Of a stretch of DNA of 39,489 bases, positions 33,448-39,489 are shown piece after piece (the first letter of the stretch is position 1; each line of letters begins with the position of its first letter). The position numbers were made by a program, and so were the translations under genes. The stretch is taken from the NCBI GenBank assembly GCA_023423995.1, contig JAFAEL010000077.1, positions 1 through 39,489 of the forward strand, in the 5' to 3' direction. Source of the DNA: Pseudomonadota bacterium (GTDB lineage Bacteria; Pseudomonadota; Alphaproteobacteria; Rhizobiales; Beijerinckiaceae). The notes under the pieces are model-generated. The model was not told the origin of the DNA and did not search any database. It was given only the letters and a program-made list of their open reading frames with translations.

Positions 33448-34647
33448 ATGGCCTTGAAGCGAATGCTGGTCGCCTTGGCGGCGACCTGCGCTATCACGGC
33501 AGCGGCCGCTCAGGAGAAGGTCAAGATCGGTGTACTCACCGATCTTAGTGGAGTGCTCAGCGCTTCCACCGGACCGACCGATGTCGAGGCGGCTCGGATG
33601 GCGATCGAGGATTTCGGCGGAAATGTGCTCGGCCAGCCGATCGAGCTTATCTCGGCCGACCATCAGAACAAGCCGGACCTCGCCTCGGTCATCGCGCGTA
33701 CTTGGCTCGACACGGAGGGCGTCACCGCAATCGCCGACGTTCCCAACTCCGCGGCCGCACTGGCCGTCCAGGGGATCATCAAGGACCGCAAGAAGATCGC
33801 GCTGTTCAGCGGTCCTGCGACCGCGCGGTTGTTCAACGAGGACTGCGCCGCGACGAGCTTCCACTGGGTGTTCGACACGCGAGCGATCGCGCACGGGCTC
33901 GGCAACGCCATCCTCGAGCAGGGCGACAAGGACTGGTTCCTGATCGCCGCCGACTACGCTTTCGGTGCCCAGATGGCGAAGGATCTCGACGCGATCGTCA
34001 AGGGGCGCGGTGGCCGTATCAGCGGCATCGTGCGCCATCCCACTAACGTGTCGGATTACTCGTCCTTCCTGCTCCAGGCTCAATCATCCGGCTCAAAGAT
34101 CGTCGCATTCGCGAACGCCGGTTTCGACACGATCAACGCCATCAAGCAGGCGAACGAATTCGGCATCGTGGCAGCCGGTCAGAAGATCGCCGCGCTCGTC
34201 GTCGTGATCAGCGACATCCACTCCCTGGGGCTGCGTCAGACGCAAGGGCTGGTCTCCGTCACATCCTTCTACCACGACCGGGACGAGGCGAGCCGGGTCT
34301 GGTCGAAGCGCTTCTTCGACCGGACCGGGCGTATGCCGGGCCAATTCCAGGCTGGTGTCTACTCCGCGGTCCTGCATTATCTGCGGGCCGTGCGCGACGC
34401 GAAGACGGCCCAGGCGGATGCCGTCGCCAAGGCCATGCGCGCAAGCCCTGTCGACGACTTCTTCGCGCCGGGCGCCAGGATCCGCAAGGACGGGCGGCTC
34501 ATGAACGACATGTACCTTTTCGAGGTGAAGAAGCCCGAGGAATCGCAAGGTCCGTGGGACCTCTGGAACATTGTCGCGCGGCTGCCGGCGGAGGACATCA
34601 TCGCTCCGCTGTCGGAGAGCACCTGCCCGCTCGTCAAAGCCCCCTAG
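33448..34647 (+). CDS. Second LivK-like ABC substrate-binding protein (orphan)
   Basis: A 399-residue periplasmic binding protein (Peripla_BP_6). The signal peptide (MALKRMLVALAATCAITAAAA|QE) precedes KIGVLTDLSGVLSASTGPTDVEAARMAIEDFG. 'SADHQNKPDLASVIARTWLDTEGVTAIADV', then WFLIAADYAFGAQMAKDL, and the end 'PLSESTCPLVKAP' match the protein encoded at 26914 throughout, including the second lobe (YSAxLHYLxAV). No permease or ATPase gene is adjacent; an IS-derived boundary lies 73 bases downstream. It may feed the LivHM permease of this island with a second ligand. Confidence 0.92.
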   Translation: MALKRMLVALAATCAITAAAAQEKVKIGVLTDLSGVLSASTGPTDVEAARMAIEDFGGNVLGQPIELISADHQNKPDLASVIARTWLDTEGVTAIADVPNSAAALAVQGIIKDRKKIALFSGPATARLFNEDCAATSFHWVFDTRAIAHGLGNAILEQGDKDWFLIAADYAFGAQMAKDLDAIVKGRGGRISGIVRHPTNVSDYSSFLLQAQSSGSKIVAFANAGFDTINAIKQANEFGIVAAGQKIAALVVVISDIHSLGLRQTQGLVSVTSFYHDRDEASRVWSKRFFDRTGRMPGQFQAGVYSAVLHYLRAVRDAKTAQADAVAKAMRASPVDDFFAPGARIRKDGRLMNDMYLFEVKKPEESQGPWDLWNIVARLPAEDIIAPLSESTCPLVKAP

Positions 34648-34719
34648 GCGTTTGATCCGGCGGTGTATTGGTACATCGATCACCGCGCTGCGAGCATGCA
34701 ATGCGGACTAGGTTCTTTC

Positions 34720-34744
34720 GGCATCGTCACGTTACGGCCGCGCG
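34720..34744 (+). repeat. Isolated IS6-type terminal sequence
   Basis: These 25 bases match, in inverted orientation, the right end of the IS6 element (23200-23224) at 24 of 25 positions; the one difference is C for T at the sixth base. The match covers the 14-base terminal repeat plus 11 internal bases and then stops. Its outer side faces the catabolic island. No transposase sequence follows. Confidence 0.8.
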
Positions 34745-34821
34745 AAGACTTCGAAGCCGCCGGTTGCCTCGAGGACAACGAGGGCGACAGGAAGACTGCT
34801 GAGACGGTGGACAAGGATCCC
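34745..34821 (-). pseudogene. Scrap of an IS110-family transposase
   Basis: On the minus strand this segment encodes LVHRLSSLPVALVVLEATGGFEVFARP and then a stop inside the IS6-type end. LVVLEATGG-(FY)-E is the hallmark N-terminal motif of IS110 transposases. The piece is cut off on one side by the IS3 element and on the other by the IS6-type end. Confidence 0.6.
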
Positions 34822-34920
34822 GATCCTCCCCCGGTTTCGCGGACACGGGGGTTAGCTCGCTTTCCGCTCGGCCTGTTCGGGCCTGATGTAGCCGAGAGCC
34901 GAGTGGATCCGTTGCCGGTT

Positions 34921-35748
34921 TTAGTAGCCTTCGATGTAGGCGAACAGGTCGCGTCGGGCCTCGTCCCGGGTCGCCCGTCGGCGCTGGTGGACGAGTTCGA
35001 CCTTCAGGATATGGAAGAAGCTCTCCATGGGAGCGTCGTCGTAGCAGCAGGCTGTGCGGCTCATGGACGGGACCGCCTTCATGCCGGCGAGCTGCTTGCG
35101 GTAGGCCTCGGCGGCATATTGGCTGCCGCGATCTGAGTGACAGACGAGACCGGCTGCCGGCTTCTGGTGTTGCTCGGCCATCATGAGCGCGACCGTCGTC
35201 AGCTCGGTGCGCATGTGATCCCGCATGGACCAGCCGACCACTTTGCGCGTGGCAAGGTCGAGCACGGCCGCGAGGTAGAGCCGGCCTTCGCCTGTCGGCA
35301 GATAGGTGATGTCGGCGAGCCAGACCGTATTCGGCAGCGAGGCCGAGAATTCCTGCTTCAGGAGGTTCGGAGCGATCGGCAGGTCGTGGCTGCTATCGGT
35401 GGTGCACGGCCGGAACCGCCGGCCGGCAAGGGCCCGGGTGCCGTGGCGGTGCATGAGGCGCTCGACACGACCGCGGCTGGCCGAACGTCCTTCGGCCCGG
35501 AGGGTGGCATGGACGCGGGGCGATCCGTAGCGGCCATGATGGCCGGCATGGACCCGGCGAACATCTGCGAGGAGTTGACGGTTCGCGGCTGCCCGGGCGC
35601 TCCCGGGACGAGACCGGCAGCCGTAATCGCCGCTGGGCGAGACGTCGAGCACGCGGCACATGAGACGCACCGGCCAGGTGCCCGCATGCTGCTCGATGAA
35701 GCGGAACCTCACTTCGGCATCTCCGCGAAGATGCCGATCGCTTTTTTT
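34921..35748 (-). pseudogene. IS3-family transposase OrfB, truncated by a nonsense codon
   Basis: The frame entered by -1 slippage at the A7 run encodes an integrase-core OrfB. The catalytic residues are visible in WLADITYLPTGEG, CHSDRGSQYAA and DDAPMESFFHILKVE (D, D, E). At 34921-34923 a TAA replaces the expected Tyr codon in IEGY-Y-NRQR. The frame beyond it still reads NRQRIHSALGYIRPEQAERKAS to a stop at 34852-34854. The protein therefore loses about its last 23 residues but keeps the catalytic triad. Activity is doubtful. Confidence 0.85.
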
Positions 35749-36035
35749 AGGACGTCGCGCTCCATCCGGGTCCGGTCGAGCTCTCGGCGGAGCCAGGCGA
35801 TCTCGGCCGCCTGATCGGACGGGGACACGACAGGGCTCACCGGCGAAGCTCCCGACAAGCCTGCCGGTCGAGATCGCGATGCGGCCCCGTTCACGGCCGC
35901 ACGCCATTGCCTCAACATAGAGGGCTGGATCCCGAGTTCGGCCGCGATCTGCATCTGCGGCCGGCCACTACTCTCCAGCAGCGCGACCGCCTCTCGCTTA
36001 AACTCGGGCGTGAACTCCCGTCTCGTCTTCGCCAT
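35709..36035 (-). CDS. IS3-family transposase OrfA
   Basis: A 108-residue OrfA. The helix-turn-helix is 'FTPEFKREAVALLESSGRPQMQIAAELGIQPSMLRQWR' (about residues 8-45). A linker follows, then the leucine-zipper-like 'IAWLRRELDRTRMERDVLKKAIGIF' that mediates oligomerisation. Near its end the gene has a run of seven A's on the coding strand (35742-35748), the expected -1 slippage site for making the OrfAB fusion transposase. Confidence 0.92.
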   Translation of the reverse strand: MAKTRREFTPEFKREAVALLESSGRPQMQIAAELGIQPSMLRQWRAAVNGAASRSRPAGLSGASPVSPVVSPSDQAAEIAWLRRELDRTRMERDVLKKAIGIFAEMPK

Positions 36036-36134
36036 CGAACACCATCCTCGCCCGCAAGGAGCGTATCAGAGCTGTCCGCGAAACCGGGGGAGGATCACAG
36101 CCGCTACCTCGTTATGAGCTCATGCCCCAGACCA

Positions 36135-37223
36135 TCAGCGTTGGCCTGACTGCGAGCTTGCGAAATAGTCGTAAGGCAGCTCTGCTACTCGGGACCAGGT
36201 AACTTGTTTCTCACGGAAAGCATTCCAAGCATCGAATATGACCTTAAACCTTTGGTTAGACGCCGCGATCTCGTTGTACAGCTTGAAGGCTTCTATATAG
36301 CTCTGTTCCATCACGTCCTTAGGAAACGCCCTCAGCTGGGCACCTTGGCTGATGAGACGACGGACTGCGTCCGCGTTCTGAGCATCATATCGGGCGACAC
36401 ACATGACATTCGCCTCTGCGCATGCAGCCTCAAGGATTGCCTGATAATCTGACGGGAGGGCGCTCCACTTCTCAAAATTGACGTAAATCGACAGTTGTGC
36501 ACTGCCTTCAGAAAACCCCGGGTAATAGTAGTACGGAGCGACCCTAACAAAGCCAAGCTTTTCGTCGTCATGCGGCCCGGTGAACTCGACCGCGTCCACA
36601 GTCCCCCGTTCCAGAGCCGGATAGATATCGCCTGCAGGGATCACCTGCGGTACAACCCCGAGCCGCGCCAGGACGTGCCCGCCGATCCCAACCGTTCGCA
36701 TCTTGAGGCCTTTTAAATCCGAAACAGACCTTATCTCCTTCCGGAACCAGCCGCCCATTTGCGCGCCAGTGTTTCCGGCCGGGATGGCATGAACGTTGTA
36801 CTCCTTCATGAAGTCTCGAACCAGAGCCAGTCCGCCGCCGTAATACATCCAGGCGTTATGCTGACGTACGTTCATTCCCCACGGGACCGAACTCTCAAAC
36901 ATGAAGGCAGGATGCTTGCCTAGAAAATTGTTCGAGGCAACGTGACAGCATTCGACGGTTCCGTTCTGCACGGCATCGAGCGCTTGCGATGGCCCGACGA
37001 TCTCCCCTGCCGCAAACATCTGAATCTTGAACCGGTTGTTGGTGGCCGCTGCGACACGGTTTGCGATCATCTCCCCCGTACCAAATAGCGTATCGAGGTT
37101 TTTCGGATAGGCCGAGGCCATGCGCCAGCGAACCTCAGGGGCGGACTGCGCCGCCGCAGGCGGGGACATTGCCGCTACGGAGGTCACCACTCCGCCGCCT
37201 TTCAGAACTTGCCTTCTATCCAA
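36135..37223 (-). CDS. TRAP transporter substrate-binding protein (DctP/TakP-like), orphan
   Basis: A roughly 360-residue binding protein of the DctP family, closest in style to the 2-oxoacid-binding TakP group. It has a Tat-type signal (DRRQVLKGGGVVTSVAAMSPPAAA), 'VRWRMASAYPKNLDTLFG', 'LKGLKMRTVGIGGHVLARLG' with the carboxylate-binding Arg, 'RGTVDAVEFTGPHDDEKLGF', and YYYYPGFSEGSAQLSIYVNFEKW. TTG 37223 is preferred because GGAGG lies seven bases upstream; a GTG at 37238 is the alternative. No DctQ or DctM permease is adjacent. The gene follows the RraA-family gene at a short distance and ends 38 bases from the IS3 element. Its base composition is less GC-rich than the rest of the window. Confidence 0.9.
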   Translation of the reverse strand: MDRRQVLKGGGVVTSVAAMSPPAAAQSAPEVRWRMASAYPKNLDTLFGTGEMIANRVAAATNNRFKIQMFAAGEIVGPSQALDAVQNGTVECCHVASNNFLGKHPAFMFESSVPWGMNVRQHNAWMYYGGGLALVRDFMKEYNVHAIPAGNTGAQMGGWFRKEIRSVSDLKGLKMRTVGIGGHVLARLGVVPQVIPAGDIYPALERGTVDAVEFTGPHDDEKLGFVRVAPYYYYPGFSEGSAQLSIYVNFEKWSALPSDYQAILEAACAEANVMCVARYDAQNADAVRRLISQGAQLRAFPKDVMEQSYIEAFKLYNEIAASNQRFKVIFDAWNAFREKQVTWSRVAELPYDYFASSQSGQR

Positions 37224-37257
37224 AATTGTCGCCTCCACGAATGCGCCACAAACTCAG

Positions 37258-38016
37258 CTACTGCCGGATTGATGGGTATGCTTCCAGAATCGTCGAACCG
37301 GCCGCGATCCGCCGATGCGCCTCTTCTTCGGCTCTCTTGATCGCCTCAGCCGCCTGGAACACACCCTCGGTATAGTCGGTTTTCACAACACAGATGCCGT
37401 CCGGTCCTGCGGACAGGAAGTCCCCTTCACGGACGGGTACGCCGCCGAGGTTGATCTCTCGCCCTTTCTCGATTCTGAGCTCGCTTGCGGACATCCCGCC
37501 AAGGGTTATAGCTCGCGCCCAAACAGGGAACTCGCTCCTGAGTATTCCAGTGACGTCCCGGATTGGTCCGTCCACAACAGCTCCAAACATGCCGATTCTC
37601 GACAGCCTATGAGCGACCAGGTCCCCGATCACACCTCCGCCTGGATCACCAACGACCTCCACCGCGAGCACCCTCCCGGCAGGAAGGGTGTCGTATGCCT
37701 CCATGACCGCTGTTCGTCCTTGAGCTTCTCCGGGCGCGACACGCGTGACGCGAAGCGTGCTCACCAAGCCGCATATGGTTCGTTGATGCCCAGCGGGGCG
37801 AAGCTTAGGACTGACGACGGCGGCCTGAGTTAGATTACCGGACACTTTCTCAAGTGCATCGTATAACAACGTAGGCTCGATCTCGGGTCGTGATTGTCTC
37901 AACCGAATGGCTCCAAGGCCGGGCGGCCTGCTTTCGCTCAGCAACGCGGCGTCCCCTCCCGAGGGAGCTCCCGCGCAAGGTGAGACGGTTGCCCGCTTCG
38001 GGTCGAAAAGGTTCAC
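37258..38016 (-). CDS. RraA-family protein (4-hydroxy-4-methyl-2-oxoglutarate aldolase-like)
   Basis: A 252-residue RraA-family protein. The metal-dependent pyruvate aldolase motif D-x20-R-D is satisfied exactly by Asp132 (VIGDLVAHRLSRIG) and Arg153-Asp154 (VVDGPIRD). GRVLAVEVVGDPGGGVIGD precedes it, and the C-terminal 'GGVPVREGDFLSAGPDGICVV' is also typical. It is likely to cleave a 4-hydroxy-2-oxoacid or decarboxylate oxaloacetate in the cytoplasm. The first 40 residues from GTG 38016 are unlike the family, and the true start may be further in. It probably shares a transcript with the TRAP binding protein gene: import of an oxoacid followed by cleavage fits. Confidence 0.85.
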   Translation of the reverse strand: MNLFDPKRATVSPCAGAPSGGDAALLSESRPPGLGAIRLRQSRPEIEPTLLYDALEKVSGNLTQAAVVSPKLRPAGHQRTICGLVSTLRVTRVAPGEAQGRTAVMEAYDTLPAGRVLAVEVVGDPGGGVIGDLVAHRLSRIGMFGAVVDGPIRDVTGILRSEFPVWARAITLGGMSASELRIEKGREINLGGVPVREGDFLSAGPDGICVVKTDYTEGVFQAAEAIKRAEEEAHRRIAAGSTILEAYPSIRQ

Positions 38017-38047
38017 CTGCGCTCGGGAAGAATCCTTACTCAGGGCA

Positions 38048-38160
38048 GTGGGAGCTGCGCGCGGCTTAGACCGCGGTGGCTCGCCACCATGGCTCCCACC
38101 TTCTAGAATTCTTGGGCATGAACAAGCGCAGAATCGCGATGGCCCGATCTAAATTCTAGA
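38048..38160. promoter_or_regulatory. Structured intergenic element between rraA-like gene and lysR
   Basis: GTGGGAGC (38048-38055) pairs with GCTCCCAC (38092-38099). Inside lie two smaller hairpins: CGCGG/CCGCG (38060-38064 with 38071-38075) and GTGG/CCAC (38076-38079 with 38084-38087). Together they can form a three-way junction in the leader of the minus-strand operon, 32 bases before its start. Next to it, TCTAGAATT (38102-38110) and its complement AATTCTAGA (38152-38160) form a 41-base-spaced inverted pair 28 bases before the LysR start. They are plausible LysR operators. Confidence 0.45.
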
Positions 38161-38188
38161 TGGGCGCGGGACGGAGAAGGTGGCTAGG

Positions 38189-39130
38189 ATGGAGGTACGG
38201 CAACTCCGGTATTTCGCGGCGGTGGCAGATGCAGGCAGCTTTTCTCAAGCCGCACGGACCCTTAACGTGGCTCAGTCTGCCATTAGCTATCAGATCACTC
38301 GCCTTGAGGAGGAACTCGGGACGTCGTTACTTGAGCGCCTCGCGCGAGGCGTCACTCTAACCGAGACCGGCCACGTGTTCCTGGCCCATGCCCTAACGAT
38401 CCTCCGACAGCTGGAGGACGCTAGGCTGAGCGTTGACAGGCCGCCTGCTCAACTCACGGGTAGAGTAAGCGTCGGATTTCCGCCAAGTGTCTGCAACGCC
38501 CTCGCCGTACCCTTCCTTCAGGCAGTACGGAGTGAGATGCCAGGCATCGATATCGAACTAACAGAGCAGGCATCCGGAGACCTAGCCGCTCAACTCCAAT
38601 CAGGGATCATCAATCTTGCGGTATTGTTCAACGATCGCGAGCTCGGAAAATTCTTGCGCCAACCTCTGGTCGATGAAGAGCTTTTTCTTATTTCGCGCGA
38701 GCCGATCGAAGCGGAATGCGGCGATGCCGTAACACTGCGCACCGCCCTTTGTCGGCCATTGATGCTTGCCTCTCAGCAGCAGGGGGTACGACAAATCGTG
38801 GAGCTTGCGGCCAGTGAGAAGCGATTGCCGCCGCCGAACGTCATTGCGGAACTGAACTCGGTCAGCATCCTGCGCTCCGCCTTGCTGGCAGGTATCGGCT
38901 CTACAATTCTTCCACCAATGAGCCTACAGCATGAACTAGCTGCGGGCCTCGTGCACGGGCGATCGATCTGCGACCCAGCACTGTCCAGACGGGTCTCGAT
39001 CTGCGCCTCGACCATCGTTCCGATGGCACCTGCAACCTTGGCCGTGTTCAAGCTCACTCGGAGATTGGCCCACGGTCTGGCCCACAGCGGCGACTGGCGA
39101 CATGCCCTGGCCGTGGCCTCCGCAGCTTGA
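38189..39130 (+). CDS. LysR-family transcriptional regulator
   Basis: A 313-residue LysR regulator. The start MEVRQLRYFAAVADAGSFSQAARTLNVAQSAISYQITRLEEELG is the standard helix-turn-helix N-terminus, so ATG 38189 is preferred over the GTG at 38180. The effector domain begins near GRVSVGFPPSVCNALAVPFL. The sequence style (SYQITRLEEELGTSLLER, followed by a Nac/Cbl-like effector domain) resembles regulators of carbon or nitrogen catabolism. It is divergent from the rraA-like/TRAP binding-protein pair, its probable targets, across an intergenic region with inverted repeats. GC content is lower than that of the island to the left. Confidence 0.92.
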   Translation: MEVRQLRYFAAVADAGSFSQAARTLNVAQSAISYQITRLEEELGTSLLERLARGVTLTETGHVFLAHALTILRQLEDARLSVDRPPAQLTGRVSVGFPPSVCNALAVPFLQAVRSEMPGIDIELTEQASGDLAAQLQSGIINLAVLFNDRELGKFLRQPLVDEELFLISREPIEAECGDAVTLRTALCRPLMLASQQQGVRQIVELAASEKRLPPPNVIAELNSVSILRSALLAGIGSTILPPMSLQHELAAGLVHGRSICDPALSRRVSICASTIVPMAPATLAVFKLTRRLAHGLAHSGDWRHALAVASAA

Positions 39131-39363
39131 GTAGCAGGTGGCATTTGATGGAGCCAGACCAAAGACGATTGGACACGCCTGTCGAGTGCAATGTCCCTTC
39201 GCGACAAGAAGCCCGAACGCGAGCCACTTTACCGTCTCCACCTGCAAGACGCAGTCGTTATTATGTTACGGAGCAATAATCCAAATGGCAGAATTCGCTA
39301 GTAGTCTTGATATCACCGAGACATGCCTGCAGAACATCCGTCAGCACGACGATCAAGTTCGCG
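39131..39363. other. Non-coding tail with a possible OrfA scrap
   Basis: No complete gene. At 39285-39368 a 27-codon frame reads MAEFASSLDITETCLQNIRQHD, reminiscent of the helix-turn-helix of IS3-type OrfA (xGITExCLxNWxRQ) with the Trp deleted. It is treated as a possible transposon remnant only. The preceding 150 bases show nothing recognisable. Confidence 0.3.
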
Positions 39364-39489
39364 AGTGACGCCCTCACGCCGCAGCAGGATGTGCAGCCGC
39401 CGATAGCCGAACCGCCGCCGCTCTGCGGCCAGAGCGCGAAGGCGCGTTCTCAGGCCGGCATCGTCCGCACGGCTCGGCGCATAGCGGTA
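39364..39489 (-). pseudogene. IS3-family OrfB fragment running off the window
   Basis: Read on the minus strand from the window edge: YRYAPSRADDAGLRTRLRAL, then AERRRFGYRRLHILLRREGVT. This is a well-known N-terminal segment of one IS3 OrfB group (RRRFGYRRLHILLRREG). The similarity stops at about 39364, where the MNHKK continuation is missing, so the gene is truncated internally. The upstream part lies outside the window. Confidence 0.75.

Larger units (their letters stand above)
34822..36096 (-). mobile_element. IS3-family insertion sequence (about 1.27 kb)
   Basis: A perfect 24-base inverted repeat lies at 34822-34845 and 36073-36096 and starts GATCCTCCCCCGG at each outer end. Between them are overlapping orfA and orfB in the usual -1 arrangement, with orfA nearest the right end. 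The three-base flanks (CCC left, ACA right) do not match, so no target duplication is visible. orfB carries a premature stop. Confidence 0.88.

Overview
The window is high-GC DNA from an alphaproteobacterium, most likely a member of the Hyphomicrobiales near Methylobacterium or Microvirga. The evidence is an Omp25-type porin, a mesaconyl-CoA hydratase of the ethylmalonyl-CoA pathway, an ATPase zeta-subunit (DUF1476) homologue, a Ros/MucR regulator, and the DUF3489-DUF2924-serine recombinase trio. The genus cannot be fixed from the sequence alone.

Layout. (1) 1-18.1 kb is ordinary chromosome. It holds small exported proteins (SnoaL/DUF4440, DUF2141), an Omp25-like barrel with a clear intrinsic terminator, an L,D-transpeptidase lipoprotein divergent from a LysR regulator, a DJ-1/PfpI protein, methionine aminopeptidase and an RND efflux adaptor-pump pair. 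It continues with a shortened zeta-subunit paralogue, an AhpD-like protein, a DUF1003 membrane protein, a group III truncated haemoglobin, mesaconyl-CoA hydratase, an exported beta carbonic anhydrase, the YggT-DUF167-FolD operon and tRNA-Ala(CGC) with a visible promoter. (2) 18.2-21.6 kb holds CDP-diacylglycerol diphosphatase (cdh). A convergent recombinase module runs into its 3' end. (3) 21.7-24.0 kb is a graveyard: a Ros/MucR pseudogene with a frameshift and a nonsense codon, an intact-looking IS6-family element (22441-23224, 14-bp terminal repeats), and broken IS110 and IS3 pieces. (4) 24.0-34.65 kb is a catabolic island. It has a GntR/FCD regulator, a Baeyer-Villiger monooxygenase, two paralogous branched-chain-type ABC binding proteins, LivH and LivM permeases, a 3-hydroxyisobutyrate dehydrogenase-like enzyme, an enoyl-CoA hydratase-like protein and a class III CoA-transferase. 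No LivG/LivF ATPases are present. (5) 34.7-36.1 kb has an isolated IS6-type end, an IS110 scrap and an IS3-family element with a nonsense codon. (6) 36.1-39.2 kb is visibly less GC-rich. It carries an orphan TRAP binding protein, an RraA-family aldolase and a divergent LysR regulator. The window ends in IS3 fragments.

How the genes work together. The island reads as uptake and CoA-dependent breakdown of an organic acid or ketone: binding proteins and permeases import it, the monooxygenase converts a ketone to an ester or lactone, the CoA-transferase activates an acid, and the hydratase-like and dehydrogenase-like enzymes process the product under GntR control. The substrate is not readable from sequence. 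The segment 23225-34719 has near-identical IS6-type terminal sequences facing it from both sides, which suggests assembly or movement by IS6 transposition. The most notable observations are this IS-bounded cluster, the zeta paralogue lacking its inhibitory N-terminus, the recombinase reading into cdh, and the structured rraA-lysR intergenic region.
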